Of a stretch of DNA of 64,000 nt, positions 42,744-53,192 are shown piece after piece. Each line of letters starts with the position of its first letter. Positions within the stretch are counted from its first letter, which is position 1. Both the position numbers and the translations under genes were made by a program. The notes beneath the pieces are model-generated. The model worked only from the letters and a program-made list of their open reading frames with translations. It searched no databases and was not told the DNA's origin. Origin of the DNA: Linnemannia schmuckeri (Eukaryota > Mortierellomycota > Mortierellomycetes > Mortierellales > Mortierellaceae); NCBI GenBank assembly GCA_029449235.1, contig JANATG010000004.1, positions 2,790,001-2,854,000 of the forward strand, given 5' to 3'.

Positions 42744-45700
42744 ATGGTTGTTATTGATAGGACACGTTACATGGCCAAGGATTATCCTATTCAACCACAT
42801 ACTCCTAGAGATGGCGACGACTCCAACGCCAATCCATATACCGACCTTGTCGAGAGTTTCCACGGCATTGAAATAAAATCCGAAATCGAAAGCGACTCGC
42901 AAAAGGCACCGCGTCTCGTATCGTCGCCATGGTCGCCAAGGACCCCGCTTGGGAATAATCTGTACAAGTTCCGATCACAGCGGTTGAAAGAATTACAGCA
43001 GTGCATATACATCCTTCCTATGGCTAAAGCTAACCTCCAAGCCCAATATGATGACCTATTCCCTCTTATGAAGAAAGTACAGGAATTCCTTTCCAGCGAG
43101 CGCGAAGTCATGTTGATTCTGGGCGATTCAGGAGCTGGCAAGTCATCATTCATTCGACACTTAGAACGCCATCTCTGGACCGGCTACAAGCGAGGCAGAC
43201 CTATCCATCTCTACATCAACCTAGCCTTAATGGATCACTCCACAAATAATTTGATCGAGAAGCAGCTCCAGTATGCGAACTTTTCTAAAGACAAGATTCA
43301 AGAAATGAAGCTACATCGTCAGTTCATAGTCATTTGCGATGGATACGACGAAAGCCAGCTCAAGGGTAACATTCATACCACCAACCAGTTTAACCAACCA
43401 GGACAATTCAAGGCCAAAGTCGTCATCTGCTGCCGCAGTGAGTATTTAGGACCGGAATACCGTTCTCGATTCCAACCTCAGTCTGTCGATCAGGACCAGT
43501 CTACTCGACCAAGTCTCTTTCAAGAAGCTGTTATCGCGCCTTTTTCCAAAGACCAAGTCCAGGAGTATGTCACGCGTTACGCCTCGTTCGAGCCTCGAAC
43601 CTGGGTCGCCAAGGATTATATGCGGGTGCTTATCAAGGTCCCCAACCTCATGGACTTGGTCAAGAACCCATTTCTTCTGATGTTAGCGCTCAAAGCAATG
43701 CCCGTTATCACCAAGGGTAAAAAAAATCTCTCGACCCTTATGATGACCCGCGTTCAACTATATGATATCTTTATTGTGCAATGGTTGGATGTCAACAAAC
43801 GTCGCCTTGAGAGCAATGCCTTGTCGTCCGATGACCGACTTGTTTTTGATGAGCTTAAGGGTGCCGGATTCACCTTCATGGGCGTCGATTATTTGACGAA
43901 ACTGGCGCGGGCAATCTTTGAGAAACAGAATGGAAAACCGGCGGTTCAATACCATCATCTTCTCGACCATGACACCTGGAAAGTAGAGTTCTTTGGCCAA
44001 GAACCAGAGGCACGACTGTTGCTGGAATCCTGTCCTTTGGCCCGCTCTGGCAGCCAGTTCTTCTTTCTCCACCAGTCCATGTTGGAGTATTTCTTCTCTC
44101 GCGTCATCTGCAGTCCGGTCAAGATTGATGAGGAGGATATTGGCTTATTAATCGAGACCTCATCCTCCGCGTCTCTCTCGCCTGACGGTAATGGTCCATT
44201 CTTCCAGAGAGATTTACTACTCGAACCATCTATCGTCCATTTCCTGTGCGATCGAGCCAAGTCAAGCCCTAGTTTCGAGCAACAGCTCCGCGCTGTCATC
44301 GATCAATCCAAGACCGAACCCGGTGCCATCATTGCCGCTACCAATGCCATCACGATACTAGTCAAAGCCGGTAGACCCTTCCATGGTGCCAATCTTCGTG
44401 GCATTAAAGTCCCTGGCGCCGACCTTTCTAATGGACAGTTCGATTCAGCTCAGTTCCAAGGAGCCGACTTGAGTAGGGTCAATCTTTCGAGGTGTTGGTT
44501 GCGGCAGGCGGATTTGAGCAGTGCGCAGATGGAGGATGTTCAGTTTGAGGAGCTGCCATACCTGGAGATGGAGGGCAGCGTGTATGCCTGTGCCTACTCG
44601 CCCGATGGAGGGATGCTTGCTGTTGGTTTCAGGAATGATAATGCCGGAATTTGCATTTACGATACCTCGTCATGGACAAGGACCCGTGTTTTCAGCGGCA
44701 CTCATGTAGTGCGAGACGTGGCGTTCTCACCCGACGGTAAAAGCATCATATCTGGAGGAGATGATGGCATAGTGAGGTTGTGGAATTGCACCAACGGTCA
44801 AGAGATTTTCGTCATGGAAGGGAATAGCGAATGCATAAAATCCGTTACCTTTTCACCCTGTGGCAAGCAAATCGCCTCGGCCTATCATGACGGAATAGTA
44901 CGACTGTGGGATTCGCAGACCGGCGAGAGACTTTTTCTCTTGGAAGGTCATACCGGCTGGGTAACGACTGTCAGATATTCGCCAAACGGACAACAGCTAG
45001 TATCGGGAAGCGAGGACGGGACAATTCGGTTTTGGAATCCGGAGACAGGCGAGATAAGGATCGTTTTGAGGTCTTCTTTGGGAGCTGTGCATTGTCTTGC
45101 TTATTCTCCCGATGGACAACGGATTGTTTCCGGCCATTACAATGACGATTTGCAGCTTTGGGACACCGTCCATGGTGAGCCAGGTCCAGTCTTGCAAGGT
45201 CACACTAATGCCCTGAACGGAATTACATTTTCTCCGAAAGGTGAATGGATCGCCTCGTCCTGCTGGGATGAAACAGTGAGGTTGTGGGATGCATCGACAG
45301 GCGCTCTCGTTTCTACCTTGTCTGGTCACAGCGCCAATGTGACCTGCGTTGCCTTCTCTCCAGATGGTCTTCAGATCGCATCAGGAGGCTGGGATAACAA
45401 AATGCGTTTGTGGGATATGCATCCTAGGTCTTCGACTCCCGAGGACCACGCTCCAACTGGTCACGTATTGAATGTGGCATATTCTCTTGATAGTCAAACT
45501 ATCTTTTCTGTCAGTGGCCTTGGGCTCATAAGCCGCAATGATCCCATAACCGGATTACCAGGGCCGTTCTTCGAGCTTCCGGATTTTCACTTGGTCCAGA
45601 CCATCGCATTATCTCCAGATGGCAATCAGATCGCGATTGCAAATGACCGCGGTCCCATCCGACTGTGGAATCTTCAAACTGGCGTAGCAGGGCGCGTCTT

Positions 45701-46502
45701 GAAATGGCATTCAGGCTCAGTGAGCTCGATAGCCTTTTCACCCTGTTGTCGTTGGATCGTCTTTGCTGACTGGAATATGACCGTATGGCTGTGGGACCTC
45801 GATAACACCGACCAACGACATGTTCTCTCCAACACAAACGCGCCAATACAGCTCATAATAGTATCCCCCGATGGATTCCAGATTGCTATGAGCTCTACTA
45901 CAGATGGCACCGTTTACCTTCTCGATCGTCTGTCAGGTGAGTTATTGTCGTCCATAAACTTGGAGGATGATGAGGTTTGGGCTCTTGCTTACTCTCCAAT
46001 CGACCAGCAACTTGCTATCGGTACCAGCGACAAGACGGTTCACCTTTGGGACCTGCATTCAGACCAGCCAGTTGTCAGTCTGAAGGGACATGATGGTTAC
46101 GTCGACTGTATCGCTTACTCACCGTGCGGGCAGTGGATCGCCTCCGGCAGTCATGACATGTCGGTACGACTCTGGCATTGTCAACAAGCTAACAAGATGG
46201 AGAGCTGGTCATGTGTCTCGTCTGTCCATGGATTCTTTGACACTGTTAGTGATATCGCGTGGAGCCCAGTTGTCCCTATGGAATTTGTTACAGCCTGCTG
46301 GGATGGATCTGTTCGAGTCTGGCAAGTGTCCAGCAGTGACGGTGGTGTTGTAATCGAGCTACTCTGGGGTACCAACCTCAGAATACTCTGCGCCGCGGAT
46401 TTGATCTTTAAAAACACAATTGGTCTGAGCCCAGTAAACGAGAAATTGTTGATCCAACGCGGTGCAATCTCCCCTATTGTCGAACAAGATGAGCATCAAT
46501 AA
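42744..46502 (+). CDS. STAND NTPase copy 3, intact, lacks the armadillo-like region
   Basis: One frame of 1252 aa. The first 35 residues resemble the leader of copy 1, and about 75 unrelated residues then lead straight into the pre-NACHT segment (QRLKELQQCIYILPMAK), so the 500-residue armadillo-like region is absent. Walker A GDSGAGKSS at 127-135, Walker B VICDGYDES, then VVICCRSEYLGPEYRSRF. After the NACHT-associated helices come pentapeptide repeats (GANLRGIKVPGADLSNGQF), 14 WD40 blades and the family tail (IELLWGTNLRILCAADLI). The coding quality is high throughout, with no stop or frameshift, which argues for selection. It may start at MVVIDRTRY or at the second ATG, MAKDYPIQP. It could act as a partner, decoy or regulator of copy 2, since it keeps the switch and the sensor but not the N-terminal module; this is inference. 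Confidence 0.92.
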   Translation: MVVIDRTRYMAKDYPIQPHTPRDGDDSNANPYTDLVESFHGIEIKSEIESDSQKAPRLVSSPWSPRTPLGNNLYKFRSQRLKELQQCIYILPMAKANLQAQYDDLFPLMKKVQEFLSSEREVMLILGDSGAGKSSFIRHLERHLWTGYKRGRPIHLYINLALMDHSTNNLIEKQLQYANFSKDKIQEMKLHRQFIVICDGYDESQLKGNIHTTNQFNQPGQFKAKVVICCRSEYLGPEYRSRFQPQSVDQDQSTRPSLFQEAVIAPFSKDQVQEYVTRYASFEPRTWVAKDYMRVLIKVPNLMDLVKNPFLLMLALKAMPVITKGKKNLSTLMMTRVQLYDIFIVQWLDVNKRRLESNALSSDDRLVFDELKGAGFTFMGVDYLTKLARAIFEKQNGKPAVQYHHLLDHDTWKVEFFGQEPEARLLLESCPLARSGSQFFFLHQSMLEYFFSRVICSPVKIDEEDIGLLIETSSSASLSPDGNGPFFQRDLLLEPSIVHFLCDRAKSSPSFEQQLRAVIDQSKTEPGAIIAATNAITILVKAGRPFHGANLRGIKVPGADLSNGQFDSAQFQGADLSRVNLSRCWLRQADLSSAQMEDVQFEELPYLEMEGSVYACAYSPDGGMLAVGFRNDNAGICIYDTSSWTRTRVFSGTHVVRDVAFSPDGKSIISGGDDGIVRLWNCTNGQEIFVMEGNSECIKSVTFSPCGKQIASAYHDGIVRLWDSQTGERLFLLEGHTGWVTTVRYSPNGQQLVSGSEDGTIRFWNPETGEIRIVLRSSLGAVHCLAYSPDGQRIVSGHYNDDLQLWDTVHGEPGPVLQGHTNALNGITFSPKGEWIASSCWDETVRLWDASTGALVSTLSGHSANVTCVAFSPDGLQIASGGWDNKMRLWDMHPRSSTPEDHAPTGHVLNVAYSLDSQTIFSVSGLGLISRNDPITGLPGPFFELPDFHLVQTIALSPDGNQIAIANDRGPIRLWNLQTGVAGRVLKWHSGSVSSIAFSPCCRWIVFADWNMTVWLWDLDNTDQRHVLSNTNAPIQLIIVSPDGFQIAMSSTTDGTVYLLDRLSGELLSSINLEDDEVWALAYSPIDQQLAIGTSDKTVHLWDLHSDQPVVSLKGHDGYVDCIAYSPCGQWIASGSHDMSVRLWHCQQANKMESWSCVSSVHGFFDTVSDIAWSPVVPMEFVTACWDGSVRVWQVSSSDGGVVIELLWGTNLRILCAADLIFKNTIGLSPVNEKLLIQRGAISPIVEQDEHQ

Positions 46503-46658
46503 ACCATGCTGAGAATAAGTGTCCCTTTTTATCATAATTATTTTTCAAAAAAGGATGTTGCCTCCATGCCCTCACTTTTGTAAAGCTATGGTGCTGTTTA
46601 GCAAGCAAGCTGTTAATTTTATTATCTGAAAGGCACAATGAGAGGAGAGACAGGTCTG

Positions 46659-46716
46659 TTAGGGTAAAAGCAATTCACACTGCATTTCTTTCCTCGATCC
46701 TCTTTTGTCTCTCTCT

Positions 46717-46754
<38 letters not shown>

Positions 46755-47060
46755 CACTTTATCTCCGAACAATGATGGTCGACGTGGGCGCCAAATCAAT
46801 GAACTTGAAACGAAGAAACTTTTTTCTGATCCAAACCAATCATCCCAACTTTGCGTCAGCTTTTGAGAAAGACTCTCCAATGCTTGCTGCCGTGGTTGGG
46901 TATCATCCAACTTTCTGCTCCACTGCGTCATTTGCATTTGCAACTGATGAAGCGCATCCAGCGCTTGTTGACTCTTCAAGTCGGCTTCAATCAATGCGCG
47001 TATGACAATCAGTTTCAAATTACTGGTCAATGAAATTCGCCCATCACTATCACTTCCCAT
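46659..47060 (-). CDS. Possible small helical protein, doubtful
   Basis: A 133-aa frame whose first 75 residues look like a natural amphipathic helix pair (SNLKLIVIRALIEADLKSQQ, then ALDALHQLQMQMTQWSRKLD) with a Trp-rich turn (WDDWFGS). The remainder reads through the T34 tract as poly-Lys, which is unlikely to be real protein, so if the gene exists it is probably spliced or ends differently. It starts 73 nt after the stop of the LRR gene on the same strand. No family recognised. Confidence 0.3.
46721..46754. repeat. Poly(T) run, 34 nt
   Basis: T34 between convergent genes. It interrupts the doubtful small frame on the minus strand. Confidence 0.9.
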
Positions 47061-47132
47061 TTATTAGCCCTTCCTTCCTTCCTTCCATTCCTCCCTTCAC
47101 CTCCAACCTTCCTCAACCATCCTCAACAATTC

Positions 47133-50100
47133 TCAAGCGTCATAATAATAACAACTAGTCTTCTCCAAAATCATCTCCCGGATTTCTCCCCACCGCTCCC
47201 ACGGCTGCCGAACAGTTTCCCACCGGGTCGCAGCATAATTCATCACCGACTGGAACTGTCGCTCGCTCAGGAGGCCCTCCGGATCCAGACCTCGCAAGAT
47301 CATCTCCTTCAGTTCCCAGGGTAGCGCTGCCAGACTTCCTCTCTGCTGCTGTTGTTCGAGTTGCTCTTGTTGTGGCACGTCTTCTACTGCTTCGGTAGAA
47401 GGCAGTGAGTGGCGTGGGTCGGCGATGGTGGGGGCTTTAGAGTCGGTGGCGAGGGGTGGTGTGGGTAGTCCAGTTTGTAGTGAAATTAGAGATGGCGTAG
47501 AAATCGTATCTGAAATCATCTCTGGCGAAGAGATAATAGTATTATTGTTGTTTCCTGCTCCAGCTCCAAGTGTCAATTCCATCGTCGTAGGTCGAACTGC
47601 AATCGCAAGTCCTGCTTCTGACTCCCGCTGCACACTTGTCGTAGTTGCAAAGCGATACTGAGGATCCTCCTTGGCAAACATCAGGACTCGTGCAACGGCT
47701 AGGATCTCAAAGCATAGCTTGCGCATGTTGCCGGTACGCTTGTAGTTGTGGCGGACATAGGACTTGAGCGACATCTGGGCCCGTGCCGCTTGGTGTCGTT
47801 CTCTGGCAAGACTCTCCTCTTGTGCTGCGGCTGTGACGGGTGCTGGTGGCAAGACTGGCAGAGATGGTGGTGGCGGTGGTGGTGGTGGAGTTAGTGTCGT
47901 AGCTGTAACTGTGGGAGTGTGGGCATCAATAGGCGCGTTGGCTGGAACTTGAAGCGGCAAGGCCAGGGCTGCATAAGTAGGCGCCAACACTTCTCCAACT
48001 TGTGTTGAGGTTATAGGCTCGTTGAAGGTCGGCAGCTCTTCTAGCTGCGGATAATACTGAGTCTCGACAGCGACGGCAGCAGCGTTCTGGTAGAACTGCT
48101 GCTCATGCTGTTGGTGGAACGGCAAATCCATGTATAGCCCCGTTCCCTGATTACCCGCCATAAGGTGATGGTCCCGCTCAACCGTCAATGTCAAATGCAG
48201 CAACGACGTATTCGTACGCATCGCCGTCATCATCGCCTCCAACCCAGCCCTGCTAAACTCGACCTCATTCTCCGACAGATCCAGCTCCTCCAGATAGCTG
48301 TTCAGACAGAGGCCCTGACTCAATGCCAAGATACCCATATCTCCAACACAATTCCGTCCGAGGCCCAAAACCCTAAGCGACCGATTGACACTCAACTTGA
48401 TGGCCAGTTTTAAGATCCCAGTATCGGTGAGCTGACAGTCGTACAGGTTGAGCGAGACAACAGGACAGTGATGAGACTTGAGTGCCTCGGCCAGGTAAGG
48501 GACACCGACATCTGTGACCTTAGCACCGCGCAGGTCCAGGTGAGTGATCCTAGACTGCGGCAGGACGAGGATCTTGCAGAGATCGACACCGCCGGCAAAG
48601 GTCAGCGGATTAGCTTCCATGTTGATCTCCTTGAGTGTCAGCTCGTTGGACTCGAAGGCCGCGAGGATGGTTGAAGCGCCCCAGTCCGAGATCTTGTTGA
48701 AGGACAGGTCGAGCTGGACAATGCTGGTACCAAAAATGATCTTGGCGATCGAGATGCAGCCCACGTCGTTGATGTCGTTGTTGGACAAGTTGAGCCGGCG
48801 GATATTACACGCCTTATCCTTCTGCAACCTCACCATCGTCTTCATATAGTGTAAGGTAATATACGTAAAAAGCAGTGTTAGCTTCGAAGCAACTGAAAAT
48901 AATATCGCCACTATATAATAGCGTGCATCTTATGTTCGAAATGAAATGGCAAACATACCTGCTGGAGGGAGTGGATGGCTTTGGGTCCGAGCTGGTTCTC
49001 GCTAAGGTCCAACTCGATCAACGACTGATTCTTGTAGAGACCAGCAAGCTGCATGATCCCCTCAAACCCCAACCGGTTGCTGCCCAAATTCAAGTATTGG
49101 ATCCGACAGACCCTATCTGCCATCAGTCCGCCGACAGCCTGCGCGCCCCAGATCCCTAGGTTGGTGTCCCAGAGGTTGAGGTAAACTAGTCGTGAATAAA
49201 ATTGGCTGAAAAAGATGTCGTGGATGTTGATGGGTGAGATGATGGTTCCTGCCAGGTTGAGGTAGATATCGGGCCCTCGTCGGTGACTCGGTCGACCCTG
49301 TTGGTTCTCCTCCTCACAATTGCCTTCTTCGTCACATCCATTGTCATTTGTTAAGGGCGTACAGACATTGTCGCCTTTGAATCGCTGTTGTTCGTCCTGC
49401 AGATGGTGTTGATTGTCGTTCTCAAAAAATCCTGCCTGTAAAGATTTGGATGCTACAGATGCAGTGGGAGGGGAAGGGAGGCCCATGGTATGACTGTGTC
49501 CCGTGCGAGAAATTTCCTCGTGCTCCCAGGGATGGTAGTTGTCGTCGATTCCTCCCTCGTGTGGATATCCAGTGTGGTTGACCTTCCAGGGAGTAGAACC
49601 AACAACAGCGTTGAACTTCATATCCTTCCTAGTGTCAGAGAAGAAGGCCGAAAACGACGAAGCATGAGGGAGAGGAGGAGGGGTGCTATAAATAGGATAT
49701 GTGCCCCAATCATCTCCATCTCCACCAAGCATCAAAAGCGACTGTCGACTGTCGTCTTGACTGTCGTGGGTATAATGGTTGCTGTTGTTGCTATGGACAT
49801 GGACAACCAGGTCCTCGTGCAAAGGGTCGTTCAGCAGAGCCAGGGCTTGGGCCATGGTCACGGGCGAGACATGGTCGTCGTAGAGGATGTACTTTGTCTC
49901 GCTGGGTGGTAGGCAATCCTCGTCGTCTTCGTCCATCTCTGTCCAGTCCAGATCTAATCCATCATGCGCATGTTCTTCCTGTCCCCCTCCTCCTCCTATC
50001 GCATTTCCACCTCCCCCTAATCCACCTCCTCCTGCACCAATACCACCACCGCCTAATTGAAAGGGTGTGGTAGCATCGGCAGCAGCCGCTGCTGCAAGAG

Positions 50101-50782
50101 CATTCGACTCGAGGGACATCATCTGCTGTTGGAATATCTGTGTCGCGTCCGGGCTCAACGGACCAGGGCTCTCTCCAGCAAAGCCATGGTAGCCACCAGG
50201 AAGGAGGGAATCTTGGAGGGGATCGAAGGCGTTGGCAGAGTTGGCGAGGGACTCTGCAAAGGCGGCGTGGTCGATATGGGCCTGAATCTCGGCAGCTGTC
50301 TCGGCTTCTTCCAGGTCCTCGAGGTACAGCTGGAGCTGGAGCTGGGTGTGAAGCATAATATCATCCTTGTACTGCTCGACTTGTTGTTGTTCGTGCTGTG
50401 TCAATTGATTCGAGGAAGACGACGCCGAGGAAGACGACGACGAAGAAGCCGCGCCAGGTGGTGGTAGTTGTGGTACTAGTCCAGAGTTGTCTGTTGTGTG
50501 AGTTGAGCCCGAGGCGGAGACTGAGCCGACGAGTGGCGCATTGTCCTCCTCCTCCTCCTTTCTTGTTGTAGTAGTGCCTGCGGACGAGGGCGGGGTAGGG
50601 ACATGACTGGTATGACCAGCGACGGCACTAGTCTCCTTTGGTGCAGTAGTCATATTTGAGGAGCTGTCGTCGGGTTTGAGTGCAGTGAGCCTTATTGGTT
50701 TGCCAGCAGCTGAACTAGACGAAGACGAGGAAGAAGAAGGGGCCCGGACGGAGTCTTTGAGGGAGGAGGAGGAGGGGTCCAT
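47133..50782 (-). CDS. Leucine-rich repeat protein, ribonuclease-inhibitor type, 2 exons
   Basis: Exons 50782-48959 and 48821-47133 join at LQQ|KDKAC to give 1170 aa. Residues 1-540 are disordered, with poly-Ser, Gly-rich and Gln/His-rich stretches and an acidic LDWTEMDEDDEDC patch. About 11 RI-type LRRs follow, 27-30 residues each: LVYLNLWDTNLGIWG, IQYLNLGSNRLGFEG, LIELDLSENQLGPKA, IRRLNLSNNDINDVG, IVQLDLSFNKISDWG, ITHLDLRGAKVTDVG, VVSLNLYDCQLTDTG, LEELDLSENEVEFSR and others. The intron falls between two repeats. The last 300 residues are Pro/Thr/Ala-rich and then end in a short helical part (ALPWELKEMILRGLDPEGLL) of F-box-like character. Such LRR arrays are protein-binding scaffolds (RanGAP, PP1 regulators, NLR sensors). 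No NACHT or nucleotide-binding domain is present. It lies next to the STAND array in convergent orientation. Confidence 0.85.
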
Positions 50783-53192
50783 GCCGGCGTCATTGATTAC
50801 ACAGTTGCTGTGTTCGAATGATGCCTCTTAGTGCAACTTGTAGAAAGGGGAGAGGTATGTGTGCAGCGTATAGTGTGTGTGAGAATGAATGCAGAAAAGT
50901 AAGCAAGGTTGATGAAAGGTTGAAAAGGGGATGGACAAAGAGAGTAAGGCGCAAAAAGCGAGAAAGCGAGAACGAGGGAGAGTGTATGAGGGGATAGGGA
51001 AGGAGAGCGAGAGAGAAAGAGATAGAGAGAGAGAAATAGAGTGCGAAGTGGTTGGAAGGAGAGGAACGAGCGCAGAGGGGACAGACTGGGAGTGGACGAC
51101 GGGAGGGGCGAATGGGAAGGATGAAGAGGAGGGAGAGGGGGAAGGGGACACAGAACTGCTGAAGGAACACGGGAGAAGGAAATGGACAAAGGCAAATGGA
51201 CAGAGGCAGATGGAAAGGGGACAATCAACAAACAACAACAACAACAACAACAGCAGATATGACATCAACTCGATTCATGCATATCTGAGAGAGAGCGTGA
51301 GTGTGTGCCTGAAAAACATATGAAGTGGTATGTTGTGTTATGGACACATTTCCTTTTTTTCTTTTCCTTCTTTGTTCTTGAACGAATGAACAAGCCGTTA
51401 ACTTCCGTCCATGGTTCTCGATTCACAGATACTAACTCACGCGAAAACTATCTCCATGGTTCAATTGCTGGAAGGAAGCATTATTTTCATATCCCTTCAT
51501 GTATGTGTCTCTTACCATGAATACAGCTAATAAACGAAAACATCCCGCGGTCTTGAAAAGAAAACCTTGTCGCAAACCTGTCACTGGCGCAACCCAAAAA
51601 GAAAAAAAAAAAAAAAAAAAGGATGTCATTTCTTTTTTTATTTTTGGTGCAACCTTCAAAATCGGGAGAGGGATCAAGTAGGGAACAAACAGGGTGAGTA
51701 AGCAAACAGAAAAGAGAGACCCAAGCCAGCCAAGCAAACAGACAGGTGTTACAAGTGGCTGAGGGGAAGGAAAAGAAAAACGAAAATTGAGGGGATTATC
51801 GATGAAAATAGTGAGCTGTCAAAAAGAAAATGCCTCATTAGTTTATAAGTTTCTTGTGTCTTGCAGGGTACTCATGCTGGGGTATCAAAAAAAGTTGAAA
51901 GGGATATAAACAAACGTGTGAGCGAGCGGAGGCAATTGTACAGCTGTATTCGATCAACCAGAGGGTGCCAATGGACTTCGCATCTCTTCTGACTGTCAAT
52001 TGACAACAGGCGAAGGTTGGGTAGGAAAGCATGTAAGGCAAGAAAGGAAATAAAATGAGAAGAGAGAAGAAGAGAAGACTTAGAGAAGGAAAGAAAGACT
52101 GAGAAAGTAGAAAAGAAACGACACATACGGTTAGCTGAGAGCAAAACTGAGTTCTCACTCTCTTTCTTTCCTTTGTACAAGCAGCTTGTCAACCTTTCGT
52201 ACGACAGTGACCATGAAGAGAAAGAGGTGTAAAGTGCAAGGAAGCAAGTACCTTGTTGGTCCTCAGTCCCCCCTGCTTCTTCTTTAGCTCATTCACCCAT
52301 TCTCATCGTTACCTAAATGGGAGTTGTTCCCTCCTCTTTTTCCTTCTTTCGTAATTAGCTTTTTTTTTTTTTTTTTTTTTGGCTTTGTGTTTTGGTGTGA
52401 TGGTGATGTCTTCTGGCGTACTTTATCTTGGATACTGGCGCTCTGTTATCAGATTGAGGGCCACGCAGAGTTATCAGATTCAAAGCGTTGTGGGAAAAAC
52501 TAAGGAGCATCAAAGGGAAAAATAGTAAAGAGAGAAGAAAGAGAAAAAACGGCGTTGGTTCGGACACTTTATCCGGGCATTGCCCCATTGGATTTGTTAG
52601 GAGGATGAGAAAAAAGCCGTAAAAAGTTATAAAAGGGGATGATTCCCGCCCTCTTTTTCCTCCTTTTCTTTCTCCTCTTTTCTCCTTTTCTTTCTCTTTC
52701 CTGTTGTCTTCACTCTCCCCACCCCTCTCTACTCCTTCCTCCACATCAAGTCAATCCTTCCAAGAACAATCACGCAACCACAAAGGTAAAGAGCACTCTC
52801 ACACTTTCCACCCCACAGAAAACAAGCATAACCCAATGACTTCTGTGCATGTTTACATTGTCCACCCGCACATTTTTCGACGAAATTGATCCTCGCTTTT
52901 CTGTCCATCTCGCTTTTTTTTTCTTGCTACCTTTCATACAACAAAATCACCCTCACACGGGCCATATCTCTTTTCTGTTCATTCTTCGTTCATAGTTTTT
53001 TTTTTTTCTCCCACAATATTCTTTTCGTCCTATCAGATTTCACTAACTAACAGCCCTTTTTTTTTTTTTTTTTTTGTTTTTTTTTTTCCTTGTCTGCACT
53101 CTTGACATTGCTTACCTTACATTCAGGACATCACTCTCATCAGGACTCACCCACCCACCCAGACGAATCGCCAAGACACAAGACAAACAACA
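50783..53192. other. Large divergent intergenic region, no gene seen
   Basis: Holds the promoter of the LRR gene on the left (purine-rich plus strand at 50930-51220) and that of the Apd1-like gene on the right. Open frames are repeat- or composition-derived. Includes a CAA tract at 51235-51252, an A18 run near 51605, a T20 run at 52361-52380 and T-rich tracts at 52995-53090. Confidence 0.55.
52628..52634 (+). promoter_or_regulatory. Possible TATA box of the Apd1-like gene
   Basis: TATAAAA followed by GGGG, then a long pyrimidine-rich region typical of fungal transcription starts. It is 560 nt before the ATG, so a long leader or a leader intron (AAAGGTAAAG donor-like at about 52782) is implied. 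Confidence 0.35.

Larger units (their letters stand above)
46503..47132. other. Spacer between STAND copy 3 and the LRR gene (convergent), T34 run
   Basis: Contains the 3' flanks of two convergent genes and a T34 run at 46721-46754. A small open frame on the minus strand is listed separately. Confidence 0.5.
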
